From contig NZ_JACJPF010000117.1 in assembly GCF_014695915.1 (NCBI RefSeq), positions 1-40,978 of the forward strand: DNA of 40,978 nucleotides. Reading direction: 5' to 3'. Positions 1 to 8,367 of this stretch are shown here, piece by piece (position 1 is the stretch's first letter; each line of letters starts with the position of its first letter). Below the pieces are notes generated by a model. The model worked only from the letters and a program-made list of their open reading frames with translations. It had not been told where the DNA came from and made no database searches. Made by a program: the position numbers and the translations under genes. This DNA comes from Trichocoleus sp. FACHB-40 (GTDB lineage Bacteria > Cyanobacteriota > Cyanobacteriia > Cyanobacteriales > FACHB-T130).

Positions 1-102
1 TTCGCCATCAATCTATTTCGTCAGCACGGTTTTGCCTCGATCACCAAAGCACTTCGACATTTGTCTCATGATGTGCATCGTCTATTTTCCTTTTTCCAAT
101 GA
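1..102 (+). mobile_element. C-terminal tail of a transposase (partial, cut by window edge)
   Basis: Frame 1 is open from the first base and ends with TGA after 33 residues; the peptide contains INLFRQHGFASITKALRHL and ends RLFSFFQ. This resembles the C-terminal helix of DDE transposases of the IS4/ISAs1 type, but the family is called from memory of similar tails and is uncertain. The catalytic part lies outside the window. No terminal inverted repeat could be confirmed. Confidence 0.45.
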
Positions 103-196
103 ATCAGCCCTGCTTCCAGATGGGGCGAGGAAAAAGCTAAAAAAAGAAACACAGAGCCTATATTGCTTCCCCCTGCGTTCTCCACGTCTCTGTGCG
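103..196. repeat. Heptad-type intergenic repeat next to cobH
   Basis: The gap between the transposase tail and cobH contains ACACAGAG on one side and CTCTGTGCGTTAA on the other, so it can fold back on itself. The same CGCAGAG/CTCTGCG wording recurs in several other gaps of this window (before urtC, urtD, ureA and ureC, and before the Uma2 gene at 38460). This is a dispersed cyanobacterial repeat family; no function is evident. Confidence 0.4.
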
Positions 197-814
197 TTAA
201 CTCTCATAACCCTCCCAAGCTAAGATGAGCAGAGCATTAACAATAGCAGCAGCGACTGGTGAACCGCCCTTGCGCCCTTCGATGCGAATTTGGGGTACGG
301 GAGTGTTAGCGAGTGCCGCTTTTGACTCTAGCACGGAGATAAAGCCCACAGGTGCGCCGATTACCAAAGCTGGTTGTACTGCTGCTTTTGGCAACTCAGC
401 ACAAAGAGCTAGTAAAGCGGTGGGAGCATTCCCGATAGCAAAAATCGCATTGGGAAATAACTCAAAGCATTGCATCAAACCAGTTTCGGTGCGCGTCTTA
501 CCCGGAAGTGGGACGGGTGCTTCTTCAACTGCGGCAATTAGCGGGGTGCCAAAAGTTTTCGATACCATCCCAGCAACTCCCTGTTTTACCATGCCTACGT
601 CTGTGATAATAGGCACACGACGCTGGAGAGATGCGATCGCATTCTCAATTGCCCCAGGACTAAATCGAATCAATGTCGCAAACTCAAAATCAGCAGTAGT
701 GTGAATCACCCGCCGGACAATGGCGTACTCAGCGGGGCTAAAGTTATGTTCGCCGATTTCTCGGTCAATAACTGCAAAACTCTGCTCCAAAATAGGATGA
801 TTTAAAAGGCTCAT
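197..814 (-). CDS. cobH: Precorrin-8X methylmutase
   Basis: Moves the methyl group of precorrin-8X from C-11 to C-12 to give hydrogenobyrinate, a step of corrin ring synthesis in cobalamin production; cytosolic. The 205 residues match the usual length of CobH/CbiC. The family's catalytic histidine is seen in RRVIHTTADFEF (about residue 38), and the C-terminal half has the conserved VIGAPVGFISVLESKAAL and RKGGSPVAAAIVNALL stretches. It stands apart from other cobalamin genes in this window. The downstream gap toward the left edge carries a heptad repeat. The family call is firm; cbiC is the equivalent name in the anaerobic pathway. Confidence 0.93.
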   Translation of the reverse strand: MSLLNHPILEQSFAVIDREIGEHNFSPAEYAIVRRVIHTTADFEFATLIRFSPGAIENAIASLQRRVPIITDVGMVKQGVAGMVSKTFGTPLIAAVEEAPVPLPGKTRTETGLMQCFELFPNAIFAIGNAPTALLALCAELPKAAVQPALVIGAPVGFISVLESKAALANTPVPQIRIEGRKGGSPVAAAIVNALLILAWEGYES

Positions 815-884
815 TGAGGGGCGGGTTGAAGGAAGATTTGCTGTCGCCAGATGCTAAGGTTATCTTAAAACCCGCCCCAACAAC

Positions 885-1667
885 TTAAAATTCTAAAACA
901 GGCCAGTCAGGGCCGCGGTAATAATGGGTCATATCGTCAAACTTCCTCAGTTCTGCGCGATGTGCCAAGAGTTCTTGGTAATTTTCTACCCATTGATCGT
1001 TAAATTCCGAAAGCTTATTGCATAAAGCTTGGCGATCCAAATCAGGTGAAATATTCCCAAAATATCCTAGTGTAATATGGGCAGTAAAACGGTATTGCTG
1101 TTCAACTCTCAAAGCAATCAGACCGGGATTTTGATAAATACAGCGGCGAAACTGCAAAATTCTTTCGTAGGTTTCCTCGTCCTTGGGTAGTAAACCCACA
1201 GCGATCGCGCGAGGCATCACTATCAACCCCAGCAATTGCCAACGTAAAGGATGCCCTAAACTAATCGACGGCTTAGACTGCTCAAAGATTTTACCAATTG
1301 CAGAGCGCAAATGTTCCTCAAACGCTGGTTTCTGATTGGCGTGTCTGTAAGCACTGTCCCAAATCAAATCCGCTAAAGTTAAGTGAAAGCTTGCCGGAGG
1401 TACTGGTACCAAGAAACCGGAGTCAAACTGCTGCAATAGTTGGTCTTGGCACACCTTCAAGGTTTCGTAAAATGTAGAATTTACCGAATCATCCCCCCAA
1501 GGTGGCGTGATTACGGTATAGCCTGGGAAAGGCACTGGCTGTATTTCGCCAGATTCGTCAGGCTTAAACTTCGGAGACTCCTGTATATGTTGTACTTGGG
1601 ACTGGTAGGTAGCAGGTAGCGGTAGTCGGGCTACCCGATTTAAATAAATTTGATAACTCTCGTCCAA
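885..1667 (-). CDS. DUF1868 protein, 2H phosphoesterase-like
   Basis: A 260-residue soluble protein with two H-x-T motifs, FHLTLADL in the middle and AHITLGYF near the C terminus. This is the signature of the 2H phosphoesterase superfamily (2'-5' RNA ligase and cyclic phosphodiesterase fold); the overall sequence matches the DUF1868 branch. Substrate is unknown; members of the fold act on 2',3'-cyclic or 2'-5' phosphodiester bonds of RNA or nucleotides. It is divergent from holA with only 34 bases between start codons, so the two share a compact promoter region. It follows cobH on the same strand with a 70-base gap. The family is confident, the activity inferred. Confidence 0.75.
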   Translation of the reverse strand: MDESYQIYLNRVARLPLPATYQSQVQHIQESPKFKPDESGEIQPVPFPGYTVITPPWGDDSVNSTFYETLKVCQDQLLQQFDSGFLVPVPPASFHLTLADLIWDSAYRHANQKPAFEEHLRSAIGKIFEQSKPSISLGHPLRWQLLGLIVMPRAIAVGLLPKDEETYERILQFRRCIYQNPGLIALRVEQQYRFTAHITLGYFGNISPDLDRQALCNKLSEFNDQWVENYQELLAHRAELRKFDDMTHYYRGPDWPVLEF

Positions 1668-1701
1668 TTTTGATATCCTCGCTCTTTTAAAAGATGCTGT
1701 A

Positions 1702-2682
1702 ATGCCAATTTACCTTTACTGGGGAGAAGATGATTTTGCCTTAGAAAAAGCTGTTAATGTCCTTTTACATCGATTTGTCGATCCGCAATGGGCTAGCTTT
1801 AACTATGACAAAATTTCCCCTGATCAAGCCAATGCTGCCATCACCGGACTGAATCAGGCGATGACCCCTCCTATGCTCACCGGTTCGCGTCTGGTATGGT
1901 TGACTGATACAACTATATGCCAGCAATGTTCTGAAGACCTGCTGACTGAGTTGGAGCGTACTATACCAGTAATTCCTGAGTCGTCAGTATTATTACTGAC
2001 AACGCGAACTAAACCTGATGGTCGTCTAAGATCCACCAAGTTGCTGCAACAGTATGCTGAGATTAGAGAATTTTCCCTCATTCCACCTTGGAAAACAGAA
2101 GAGTTGCTAAAAAGAGTGCGGCAAGTTTCCCAAGAAGTCGAGGTAAAACTGACTCAGGCTGGTGCCGAACTTTTAGCACAGTCTGTGGGAAATGATACCA
2201 GGCAGCTTTGGAATGAGCTGGAAAAGTTACATTGCTATGCTGGGACAGAAGCAAAAGCACTTGATGTCGATGTTATTGCTGCTCTGGTGACATCAACCAC
2301 CCATAATAGCTTGAAGTTGGCAGAGGCAATTATTCAGGGAAATGCGGCTAAGGCTTCCGGTTTGGTTGCTGACTTGATCGGTCGCAATGAACCAGCTTTG
2401 AAGATTGTAGCTACTTTGATTGGTCAATTTCGCACCTGGTTATGGGTCAAACTTATGATAGAGGATGGGGAGCGAGATGAAAGAGCGATCGCTACTGCGG
2501 TAGAGATAGGCAACCCAAATCGAGTTTACATTCTACGAAAAGAAGTCAACCCCTTATCAAGTCGGCAACTTAGTTTAACATTACCCTTACTGCTGGATCT
2601 GGAAGTTAGCCTAAAGCGAGGCGCAGATCCCCTCTCGACTCTACAAACTAAAGTTATAGAACTCTGCCTGGTGTATCAGTGA
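1702..2682 (+). CDS. holA: DNA polymerase III subunit delta
   Basis: The delta subunit of the clamp loader, which opens the beta sliding clamp during replication. The 326-residue length fits HolA. The N-terminal region (MPIYLYWGEDDFALEKAV) corresponds to the start of the AAA-like domain I, LLTTRTKPDGRLRSTKLL to the conserved domain I core, and the C-terminal third (SLKLAEAIIQGNAAKASGLV followed by the RNEPALKIVATLIGQFR helix) to the collar domain. Delta lacks a functional P-loop, and none is seen here. The gene is divergent from the DUF1868 gene and is followed by a 218-base gap with a loose GTAACGCA/TGCGTTAC inverted repeat. Confidence 0.9.
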   Translation: MPIYLYWGEDDFALEKAVNVLLHRFVDPQWASFNYDKISPDQANAAITGLNQAMTPPMLTGSRLVWLTDTTICQQCSEDLLTELERTIPVIPESSVLLLTTRTKPDGRLRSTKLLQQYAEIREFSLIPPWKTEELLKRVRQVSQEVEVKLTQAGAELLAQSVGNDTRQLWNELEKLHCYAGTEAKALDVDVIAALVTSTTHNSLKLAEAIIQGNAAKASGLVADLIGRNEPALKIVATLIGQFRTWLWVKLMIEDGERDERAIATAVEIGNPNRVYILRKEVNPLSSRQLSLTLPLLLDLEVSLKRGADPLSTLQTKVIELCLVYQ

Positions 2683-2685
2683 AAC

Positions 2686-2732
2686 GTAACGCACCAAAAC
2701 CCTTAAAATATCTTTCCATAAAGTTGCGTTAC
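2686..2732. repeat. GTAACGCA inverted repeat after holA
   Basis: GTAACGCA at the left and TGCGTTAC at the right form an 8-base perfect inverted repeat 31 bases apart, starting just after the holA stop. The motif is a common cyanobacterial dispersed repeat and may also help end holA transcription. There is no T-run, so a classical terminator is not claimed. Confidence 0.35.
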
Positions 2733-2900
2733 AGCTTTGCCCTAACACACCCTAAATCTGGCATCTGGAAGTACATCCGTGAAATTTAGGAAATTATTTA
2801 TAAATGCTTCCTCTTTACCTGGAACTTCTCACCCTTAAAATAGTTCAGAAAATGTAATGCACGTACTGCTTTAGTTTCCTATTTTTGGCTGCACTAGATC

Positions 2901-3383
2901 ATGATGACTTCCTTCTGTTCCCGCCGTTACGTGAATCGAGTCTTATCCCAATGCCTGAGTGTGGGAACTTTCGCCACCCTAAGCCTGCTATTGGGAATCG
3001 CACCGGGTATCTCCGGAGGCTACCATACTGTTGAGTTTAATTCTGTGGCATACGCTCAAGCTTCTAATGTTACTAATGAGGAAGTAACTAAAGTTGCCAG
3101 AGCTATCTTGGCGATGGAGCCTGGTCGCCAATCTGCCTATAATGACATTAAGAAACTTGTGGGCAGCCCTCCAAATATTATTTGCGGCAGACCTAATACT
3201 TTGCGATCGCTGCCTAAAAATGCTCAGGCAATTGCCAGAAATTACTGTCAGCAGTCGCAAAAGATTATCCAGAGCAACGGTCTGACAAATGAACGATTTA
3301 ACCAAGTTACCATTGCAGCGCAGAGCGATAAGGATCTACAAACACGGATTCAAAATGAAATGCTTCGTCTGCAATCTAACTAA
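2901..3383 (+). CDS. Secreted DUF4168 protein
   Basis: A 160-residue protein with a long N-terminal hydrophobic signal (residues about 15-50, ending near YAQA) and a C-terminal DUF4168 domain. The domain shows the typical order: NEEVTKVARAILAMEPGRQ, an IAxNYCQQSQKII segment, then NERFNQVTIAAQSDKDLQ and a final helix. Function of DUF4168 is unknown; it is common in cyanobacteria and exported. Two ATG codons lie back to back at the start and either could be used. The gene stands alone, 47 bases before ureE on the same strand. Export is inferred from sequence only. Confidence 0.75.
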   Translation: MMTSFCSRRYVNRVLSQCLSVGTFATLSLLLGIAPGISGGYHTVEFNSVAYAQASNVTNEEVTKVARAILAMEPGRQSAYNDIKKLVGSPPNIICGRPNTLRSLPKNAQAIARNYCQQSQKIIQSNGLTNERFNQVTIAAQSDKDLQTRIQNEMLRLQSN

Positions 3384-3430
3384 GGGCAATCTTTGAGGAT
3401 CTCTTTGTTTTGTCTTTACCTTTTTAAGCG

Positions 3431-3862
3431 ATGCTAAATATAACGCAACGCTTGAGTGGCGAGCCTGATGTAGAAGTTAGTTTTACTTTGGCTCTGACAG
3501 CCGAGGAGCGCACCCGCAGCCGCTATCGCTTTGAAACGCCTTCAGGTGAAGCTTTGTATCTACGCTTACCTAGAGGAACGGTGCTACGCGATCGCGATCT
3601 CCTCCAATCTGAAACCTGTGATGTTGTAGTGAGAATTGCTGCTAAACCGGAACCAGTTCTCACGGTGACAGCTAAACAGCCCCTAGATTTGCTGCGTGCG
3701 GCTTATCATCTGGGGAATCGGCACGTACCGATAGAACTTGCTCTCACCTATTTAAGGCTATCTCCTGACCCAGTTTTGCAGGCAATGCTGGAACATCTAG
3801 GGGTAGAGGTACGAGAGGAAATCGCGCCTTTTCAACCTGAACCGGGTGCTTACGGGCATTAA
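3431..3862 (+). CDS. ureE: Urease accessory protein UreE
   Basis: Nickel metallochaperone that delivers Ni2+ to the UreDFG-apourease complex. The 143 residues cover the usual two domains: an N-terminal peptide-binding domain ending about residue 70, with [19 protein letters not shown], and a C-terminal metal-binding domain with [17 protein letters not shown], whose HLGNRH segment carries the conserved interface histidine. The C terminus is short with only one final histidine, so the His-rich tail of the Klebsiella protein is absent. It is the first of the ureE-ureF-ureG run, 97 bases before ureF. Confidence 0.92.
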   Translation: MLNITQRLSGEPDVEVSFTLALTAEERTRSRYRFETPSGEALYLRLPRGTVLRDRDLLQSETCDVVVRIAAKPEPVLTVTAKQPLDLLRAAYHLGNRHVPIELALTYLRLSPDPVLQAMLEHLGVEVREEIAPFQPEPGAYGH

Positions 3863-3865
3863 AAG

Positions 3866-3959
3866 GGGACTGGAGACTGGGGATTGGGGACTGGGGACTA
3901 GGTAAGACTTTTTCCCAATCCCTAATTCCTAATTAGCAATTACCCATTAGCCATTAGCA
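3866..3959. repeat. Short tandem repeats between ureE and ureF
   Basis: The gap begins with several imperfect copies of GGGGACTG and GGGGATTG and continues with CCTAATT, CCATTAG and TTAGCAAT units up to the ureF start. A second ATTAGC-rich tract lies between ureF and ureG. Such short tandemly repeated sequences are common in filamentous cyanobacteria and no regulatory role can be read from them. Confidence 0.6.
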
Positions 3960-4625
3960 ATGAGCAATTTACTGTGTCTGTTACAGCTTGCTAGTCCAGC
4001 ATTACCAGTGGGTGCCTATAGCTATTCCGAAGGGTTAGAAACGCTAGTTGAGGCTGGTGTAATTGATAATCAGCATTTGGGAGACTGGCTAAAGCAGGAA
4101 TTGCGCTATGGGGCAATTCGGTTGGAGGCGGCGATCGCAATCCGCGCCTATAGAGGTGCAGAAGCTGGAGATTTGGCGGCTTTAAGTTACTGGAATGCTT
4201 GGTTATCTGCTACTAAAGAAACCCAAGAATTGCGAGAGCAAAGTTGGCAGATGGGGCGATCGCTTTTAAAATTATTTCTGAAACTACAGCCGCAGGTGCA
4301 GTTAAGGGCCGATGCTGTGGGAAATCCTTGTAATTATGCGATCGCTTTCGGTATCGCCGCGCAAGAGTGGCAAATTGAGCTAAAGCAAGCAATGTTGGGA
4401 TATTTACACAGTTGGGCGACGAATGCGATCGCATCTGGAGTGAAGCTGATTCCCCTGGGACAAACCGCTGGGCAACAGCTACTCTTTGAACTGCATCCAA
4501 CTATACGTGATGCTGCCAATGAAATTTTAGCTTTAGAGGATGACGATCTTGCTAGTTGTGGCTGGGGATTAGCCCTGGCGAGTATGGCACACGAAACCCA
4601 GTACACGCGACTATTTCGCAGTTAA
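3960..4625 (+). CDS. ureF: Urease accessory protein UreF
   Basis: Accessory protein that with UreD and UreG forms the complex activating apourease; in the family it gates UreG GTPase activity. The 221-residue all-helical protein has the conserved N-terminal [20 protein letters not shown], where SPxLPVGxYSYSxGLE is the family hallmark, and a C-terminal [18 protein letters not shown] end matching the conserved tail with the arginine needed for UreD-UreF-UreG assembly. It lies between ureE and ureG on the same strand, 39 bases before ureG, so the three are probably one transcript. Confidence 0.94.
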   Translation: MSNLLCLLQLASPALPVGAYSYSEGLETLVEAGVIDNQHLGDWLKQELRYGAIRLEAAIAIRAYRGAEAGDLAALSYWNAWLSATKETQELREQSWQMGRSLLKLFLKLQPQVQLRADAVGNPCNYAIAFGIAAQEWQIELKQAMLGYLHSWATNAIASGVKLIPLGQTAGQQLLFELHPTIRDAANEILALEDDDLASCGWGLALASMAHETQYTRLFRS

Positions 4626-4664
4626 CGTAAGATTAGTAATTAGCCATTAGCGATTAGCAATCCC
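4626..4664. repeat. ATTAGC tract between ureF and ureG
   Basis: This 39-base gap consists mainly of AATTAGCCATTAGCGATTAGCAAT, written here as repeated CCATTAG/CGATTAG units. It closely resembles the tract just before ureF, so the same short repeat has expanded in both gaps. It leaves no clear ribosome-binding site for ureG. Confidence 0.55.
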
Positions 4665-5282
4665 ATGAGTGCATTTCGGGTTGGTGTAGCAGGGCCAGTG
4701 GGTTCGGGAAAAACTGCCTTAGTTGAGGCGATGTGCAAGGCGATGCGGCAGAGATACCACATTGCTGTCGTCACCAATGATATTTATACCCAGGAAGATG
4801 CACAGTTTTTAGTGAAAAGTCAAGCATTGGAAAGCGATCGCATCCTCGGCGTAGAAACTGGCGGTTGTCCCCATACCGCCATCCGCGAAGACGCTTCCAT
4901 GAACATAGCCGCCATCGAACAGATGGAACAGCGATTTCCAAATTTAGACCTAGTATTTTTAGAAAGTGGCGGCGACAACTTAGCTGCAACCTTTAGTCCC
5001 GAACTCGTAGACTTGACAATTTACGTAATTGATGTTGCAGCAGGTGACAAAATTCCCCGCAAAGGAGGCCCCGGCATCACCAAGTCAGATTTGCTGGTAA
5101 TTAACAAAATTGACCTTGCCCCTCTAGTGGGAGCTGATTTGGGCATTATGGAACGAGACACCAAGAGAATGCGCGGGGAAAAACACTTTATATTTACAAA
5201 TTTGAAGACTCAGCAAGGATTAGACGCTGTTTTAAACTTTATCCGTTTGAATATGGGAGAAATTCCCCAAACAGCAACCTGA
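4665..5282 (+). CDS. ureG: Urease accessory GTPase UreG
   Basis: SIMIBI-class GTPase that supplies energy for carbamylation and nickel insertion into urease. At 205 residues it is standard. The P-loop is [14 protein letters not shown] (residues about 10-23), followed by [13 protein letters not shown], the nickel-binding motif [19 protein letters not shown] with the conserved Cys-Pro-His, the [17 protein letters not shown] switch region, and the guanine-recognition [12 protein letters not shown]. It ends the ureEFG group; the NtcA-type promoter of urtA begins about 40 bases after its stop, so the urea transporter can be transcribed independently. Confidence 0.96.
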   Translation: MSAFRVGVAGPVGSGKTALVEAMCKAMRQRYHIAVVTNDIYTQEDAQFLVKSQALESDRILGVETGGCPHTAIREDASMNIAAIEQMEQRFPNLDLVFLESGGDNLAATFSPELVDLTIYVIDVAAGDKIPRKGGPGITKSDLLVINKIDLAPLVGADLGIMERDTKRMRGEKHFIFTNLKTQQGLDAVLNFIRLNMGEIPQTAT

Positions 5283-5318
5283 CCTTACCCTTCAATGATT
5301 GTTAAAAATCTGGATTTT

Positions 5319-5361
5319 GTATCCAAGACTACAATGTTTTCCTAGACCATCGCTCTAATAT
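5319..5361 (+). promoter_or_regulatory. NtcA-activated promoter of urtA
   Basis: GTATCCAAGACTAC is a perfect GTA-N8-TAC NtcA site. Exactly 23 bases later is a perfect -10 box, TAATAT, the spacing of class II NtcA-activated promoters (GTA-N8-TAC-N20-24-TAnnnT). No -35 box is needed in such promoters. The urtA start is 62 bases beyond the -10. NtcA is the global nitrogen regulator of cyanobacteria and is known to control the urea transporter in Anabaena; here the assignment rests on the motif and its position. Confidence 0.85.
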
Positions 5362-5423
5362 CACTCCTTAGCTGTGTATGTTCTCTATCATTGGGCTGAT
5401 GAAGCCAGGAGTACAGTATTGGT

Positions 5424-6752
5424 ATGGCAAAGCGATTAGGGCGGCGTAAATTTCTTCTATACGGTTCTGCCACTCTAGGAACCAGTATTCTTCTCAAGGC
5501 TTGCAGTGGGACTTCCACCACTAATCCCAGCAGTCCAACAGCTGCTTCTCCCTCTCCCGGCGCGACTACCGTGGCTGCTGCTGGTGGTGGAGACACGATC
5601 AAAGTCGGGATTTTACACTCCCTCAGCGGCACGATGGCAATTAGCGAAAAAAGTGTCGTCGATGCTGAAATGTTAGCAATTGAGGAGATTAATAAAGCTG
5701 GCGGCGTACTAGGCAAACAAATTCAAGCTATCCAAGAAGATGGTGCCTCCGACTGGCCTACTTTTGCAGAAAAAGCCAGAAAATTAATTGATCAAGATAA
5801 AGTTGTCACCGTTTTTGGGTGTTGGACTTCTGCAAGTCGTAAAGCTGTACTGCCAGTATTTGAAGAGAAAAAACATATGCTCTGGTATCCCGTACAATAC
5901 GAGGGACAAGAGTGTTCTAATAATATCTTCTACACTGGCGCTGCTCCAAATCAACAAATCGAGCCTGCGGTTGATTGGTTGTTGCAAAATAAAGGTAAAA
6001 GATTCTTCCTCATAGGCTCCGACTACGTTTTCCCTCGCACTGCTAACACCGTCATTAAAGAGCAATTAAAAGCCAAAGGCGGCGAAACAGCAGGTGAAGA
6101 CTACTTACCTTTGGGTAATACAGAAGTCACCCCCATCATCACCAAAATAAAAGCAGCACTGCCAGAAGGCGGAGTAATTTTTAATACTCTTAATGGTGAT
6201 AGTAACGTCGCTTTCTTCAAGCAGATGCAAGGTGCAGGATTGAACCCAGATAAATATCCGGTAATGTCTGTAAGTATTGCCGAAGAAGAAGTTAAAGCAA
6301 TCGGTACAGAATATCTCAAAGGTCATTACGCTGCTTGGAATTACTTCCAAACTGTGGACACTCCTGCTAATAAAAAGTTTGTCGAAGCCTTTAAAGCAAA
6401 ATATGGGCCCGATCGGGTAACAAATGACCCGATGGAAGCAGCGTACATTGCTGTTTATTTATGGAAGCAGTCTGTTGAGAAAGCAAAAACGGCTGACGAT
6501 ATAGAAGCGGTTAAAAAGGCTGCTGTAGGTCAAACCTTCGATGCTCCAGAAGGCAGAGTGACACTGGAAAATAACCATCACTTAGCGAAGTTTGTGCGAC
6601 TTGGTGAAGTTGCAGATGACGGTCTATTTAAGATTGTCTACGAGTCACCGAAAGCAGTATCTCCTGTTCCCTGGAACCAGTTTGTCGCTGAAACTAAGGG
6701 ATATGCCTGTGACTGGACTGATTTGAAGAAAGGTGGTAAATATAAAGCCTAA
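5424..6752 (+). CDS. urtA: Urea ABC transporter substrate-binding lipoprotein UrtA
   Basis: Periplasmic binding protein that captures urea for the UrtBCDE importer. Residues 1-27 form an export signal with a twin-arginine-like RRKFLLYG and a lipobox LLKAC whose Cys27 would be lipidated; a Ser/Thr/Pro-rich linker follows. The mature domain begins at [20 protein letters not shown], typical of the FmdD/UrtA branch of type I periplasmic binding proteins, and contains [18 protein letters not shown] and [20 protein letters not shown]. The 442 residues are normal for cyanobacterial UrtA. It is driven by the NtcA promoter just upstream and separated from urtB by a 414-base gap with a hairpin. Confidence 0.96.
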   Translation: MAKRLGRRKFLLYGSATLGTSILLKACSGTSTTNPSSPTAASPSPGATTVAAAGGGDTIKVGILHSLSGTMAISEKSVVDAEMLAIEEINKAGGVLGKQIQAIQEDGASDWPTFAEKARKLIDQDKVVTVFGCWTSASRKAVLPVFEEKKHMLWYPVQYEGQECSNNIFYTGAAPNQQIEPAVDWLLQNKGKRFFLIGSDYVFPRTANTVIKEQLKAKGGETAGEDYLPLGNTEVTPIITKIKAALPEGGVIFNTLNGDSNVAFFKQMQGAGLNPDKYPVMSVSIAEEEVKAIGTEYLKGHYAAWNYFQTVDTPANKKFVEAFKAKYGPDRVTNDPMEAAYIAVYLWKQSVEKAKTADDIEAVKKAAVGQTFDAPEGRVTLENNHHLAKFVRLGEVADDGLFKIVYESPKAVSPVPWNQFVAETKGYACDWTDLKKGGKYKA

Positions 6753-6763
6753 CCTGTCCAATT

Positions 6764-6834
6764 ATTAGCTTGTTGTCCTTTATTCTTATCTATTGCCCTC
6801 AGTAAAAGGATAAAGGACAGCTAAAAAAGCTAAT
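6764..6834 (+). terminator. Nested hairpin after urtA, probable attenuator
   Basis: Two nested inverted repeats follow the urtA stop by 12 bases: outer ATTAGCTT/AAGCTAAT and inner GTCCTTTAT/ATAAAGGAC. Together they give about 17 base pairs with a small internal loop. There is no strong T-run after it, so read-through to urtB is plausible. Binding-protein genes are often followed by such structures, which raise their expression above that of the membrane components; that role is inferred. Confidence 0.6.
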
Positions 6835-7166
6835 AGACTTAAACATAGGTAGTAATTGCGCTCGTTTTTTATGGAAATATGCGACTGTTTAGTTACTATG
6901 TCTTAGCCGCTAAAATTTGCACATGGAATAATATACTTTATGCAATACGCTACATGAAACTTGGCAACTTTAAGTAGTAGGTGTACATCCAAGGAAAACT
7001 ATTCAGTAGTCGAAATAACTGTAAGTTTTTTAGGCTGGTAAGGAGTATAGTAGGCTGATTGTTTATTACCAATTACCAGAAGTGAAGTTAGATACCTATC
7101 ACCTGCTTATGTAAAAAGGTAAGCTGCAATAAAGGCGATGCAAATCAATTAATTGGGAGAAAGCTA
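6835..7166 (+). other. Untranslated gap before urtB
   Basis: An AT-rich stretch without an open frame of note. It contains GTA-N7-TAC, one base short of an NtcA site, and a ribosome-binding site GGGAGA six bases before the GTG start of urtB. No other element was recognised. It could hold a secondary promoter for urtBCDE, but none can be pointed to with confidence. Confidence 0.4.
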
Positions 7167-8327
7167 GTGCTGCAAGTAGTGTTAGATGCCATATTTAACG
7201 GGATTAGCATCGGTGCTGTTTTACTAATTGCGGCGCTGGGTTTAGCCATTGTATTTGGGCTGATGGGTGTCATAAACTTAGCTCACGGCGAGCTAATAAT
7301 GCTGGGAGCATACACAACTTATGTTGTGCAAAATGGTTTCAAGATATTGGGGAAACCTTGGCTTGAACTTTATATATTCTTTGCCCTAATCTTGGCTTTT
7401 TTGGTAGCAGCTGCTGTGGGATTAATTCTAGAACGTGGGGTAATTCGTTATCTTTACGGACGACCTCTAGAAACACTGCTGGCGACTTGGGGTGTTAGCC
7501 TGATTTTGCAACAGTTTGTCCGCAGCGTTAACTGGGTGCTGATAATTGAAATGGGTGTATTTTGTATTTTGTTTTTCGGCGCTTTGAGGATTCTGTCTCG
7601 TCGTGCAGATTTTGAAAGAATTCGCCCTTGGGTAATAGTAGTAATGCTACCTGTTTCGTGGGAAATTGCTGCGAGAATAGGTAAACTTTTGGGGGAAACT
7701 TATAAACTGGCTGTGACTAAGGCATGGTTCGGCGCTCAAAATGTTGATGTAACGGCTCCTAGTTGGCTACGAGGTGGATTGCCGTTAGGTAGCTTTCAGC
7801 TACAATATGCGCGACTTTTTATTATCGTGCTAACGATTCTTTGTATTGCCGGAATTTACTTGTTTTTACAACGTTCGTCTTGGGGTTTGAGAATTCGGGC
7901 AGTGACGCAAAATCGCAGTATGAGTGCTTGTTTGGGAATTCCTACAGAGAAAGTGGATGCACTGACTTTTGCGTTGGGTTCGGGATTAGCTGGTGTTGCT
8001 GGTTGTGCGATTAGTTTGCTGGGTTCTGTGGGGCCAAATACTGGGCAGAATTATATTGTCGATACGTTTATGGTGGTAGTTGTGGGCGGTGTTGGTAAGT
8101 TGGTGGGTAGTATTGTGGCTGCGATCGCGATCGGTATGGCAAACTATCTCATCGGTTCTAATACTCTGGCGCTGTGGCTTGCTCCCATTAAACCGCTTTC
8201 GGATTTCTTTTCATTTTTCGCCACGACAAGTATGGCGAAGGTGATGGTTTTTGCTTTAATTATTGCTTTTCTTCAAGTACGTCCGGGGGGAATTTTTCCC
8301 CAGAAGGGACGCACGGTTGATGCTTAG
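7167..8327 (+). CDS. urtB: Urea ABC transporter permease UrtB
   Basis: One of the two integral membrane subunits of the urea importer, of the LivH type. The 386 residues hold many hydrophobic helices, an N-terminal GISIGAVLLIAALGLAIVFG, the conserved NLAHGELIMLGAYTTY motif of LivH-like permeases and the EAA-like cytoplasmic loop around RAVTQNRSMSACLGIPTEKV that contacts the ATPases. The start is GTG with GGGAGA placed six bases before it; no better ATG exists nearby. urtC follows after 40 bases carrying a CGCGAAGG heptad repeat. Confidence 0.95.
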   Translation: MLQVVLDAIFNGISIGAVLLIAALGLAIVFGLMGVINLAHGELIMLGAYTTYVVQNGFKILGKPWLELYIFFALILAFLVAAAVGLILERGVIRYLYGRPLETLLATWGVSLILQQFVRSVNWVLIIEMGVFCILFFGALRILSRRADFERIRPWVIVVMLPVSWEIAARIGKLLGETYKLAVTKAWFGAQNVDVTAPSWLRGGLPLGSFQLQYARLFIIVLTILCIAGIYLFLQRSSWGLRIRAVTQNRSMSACLGIPTEKVDALTFALGSGLAGVAGCAISLLGSVGPNTGQNYIVDTFMVVVVGGVGKLVGSIVAAIAIGMANYLIGSNTLALWLAPIKPLSDFFSFFATTSMAKVMVFALIIAFLQVRPGGIFPQKGRTVDA

Positions 8328-8333
8328 GAAAAT

Positions 8334-8367
8334 CTAAAAAACCGCGAAGGCGCGAAGGACGCGAAGA
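8334..8367 (+). repeat. CGCGAAGG heptad repeat before urtC
   Basis: The short urtB-urtC gap consists of AACCGCGAAGGCGCGAAGG and ACGCGAAG, three tandem units of the cyanobacterial CGCGAAG/CGCAGAG repeat, running into the urtC ATG. The repeat occupies the place of the ribosome-binding site; GCGAAG may weakly substitute. Confidence 0.6.

Noticed and set aside
225-704. A 159-codon open frame on plus
   Set aside because: It is the antisense of cobH, whose protein is clearly recognised; the plus-strand peptide has no family features.
6974-6986. GTA-N7-TAC before urtB
   Set aside because: The spacing is one base too short for NtcA and no suitable -10 box was found.
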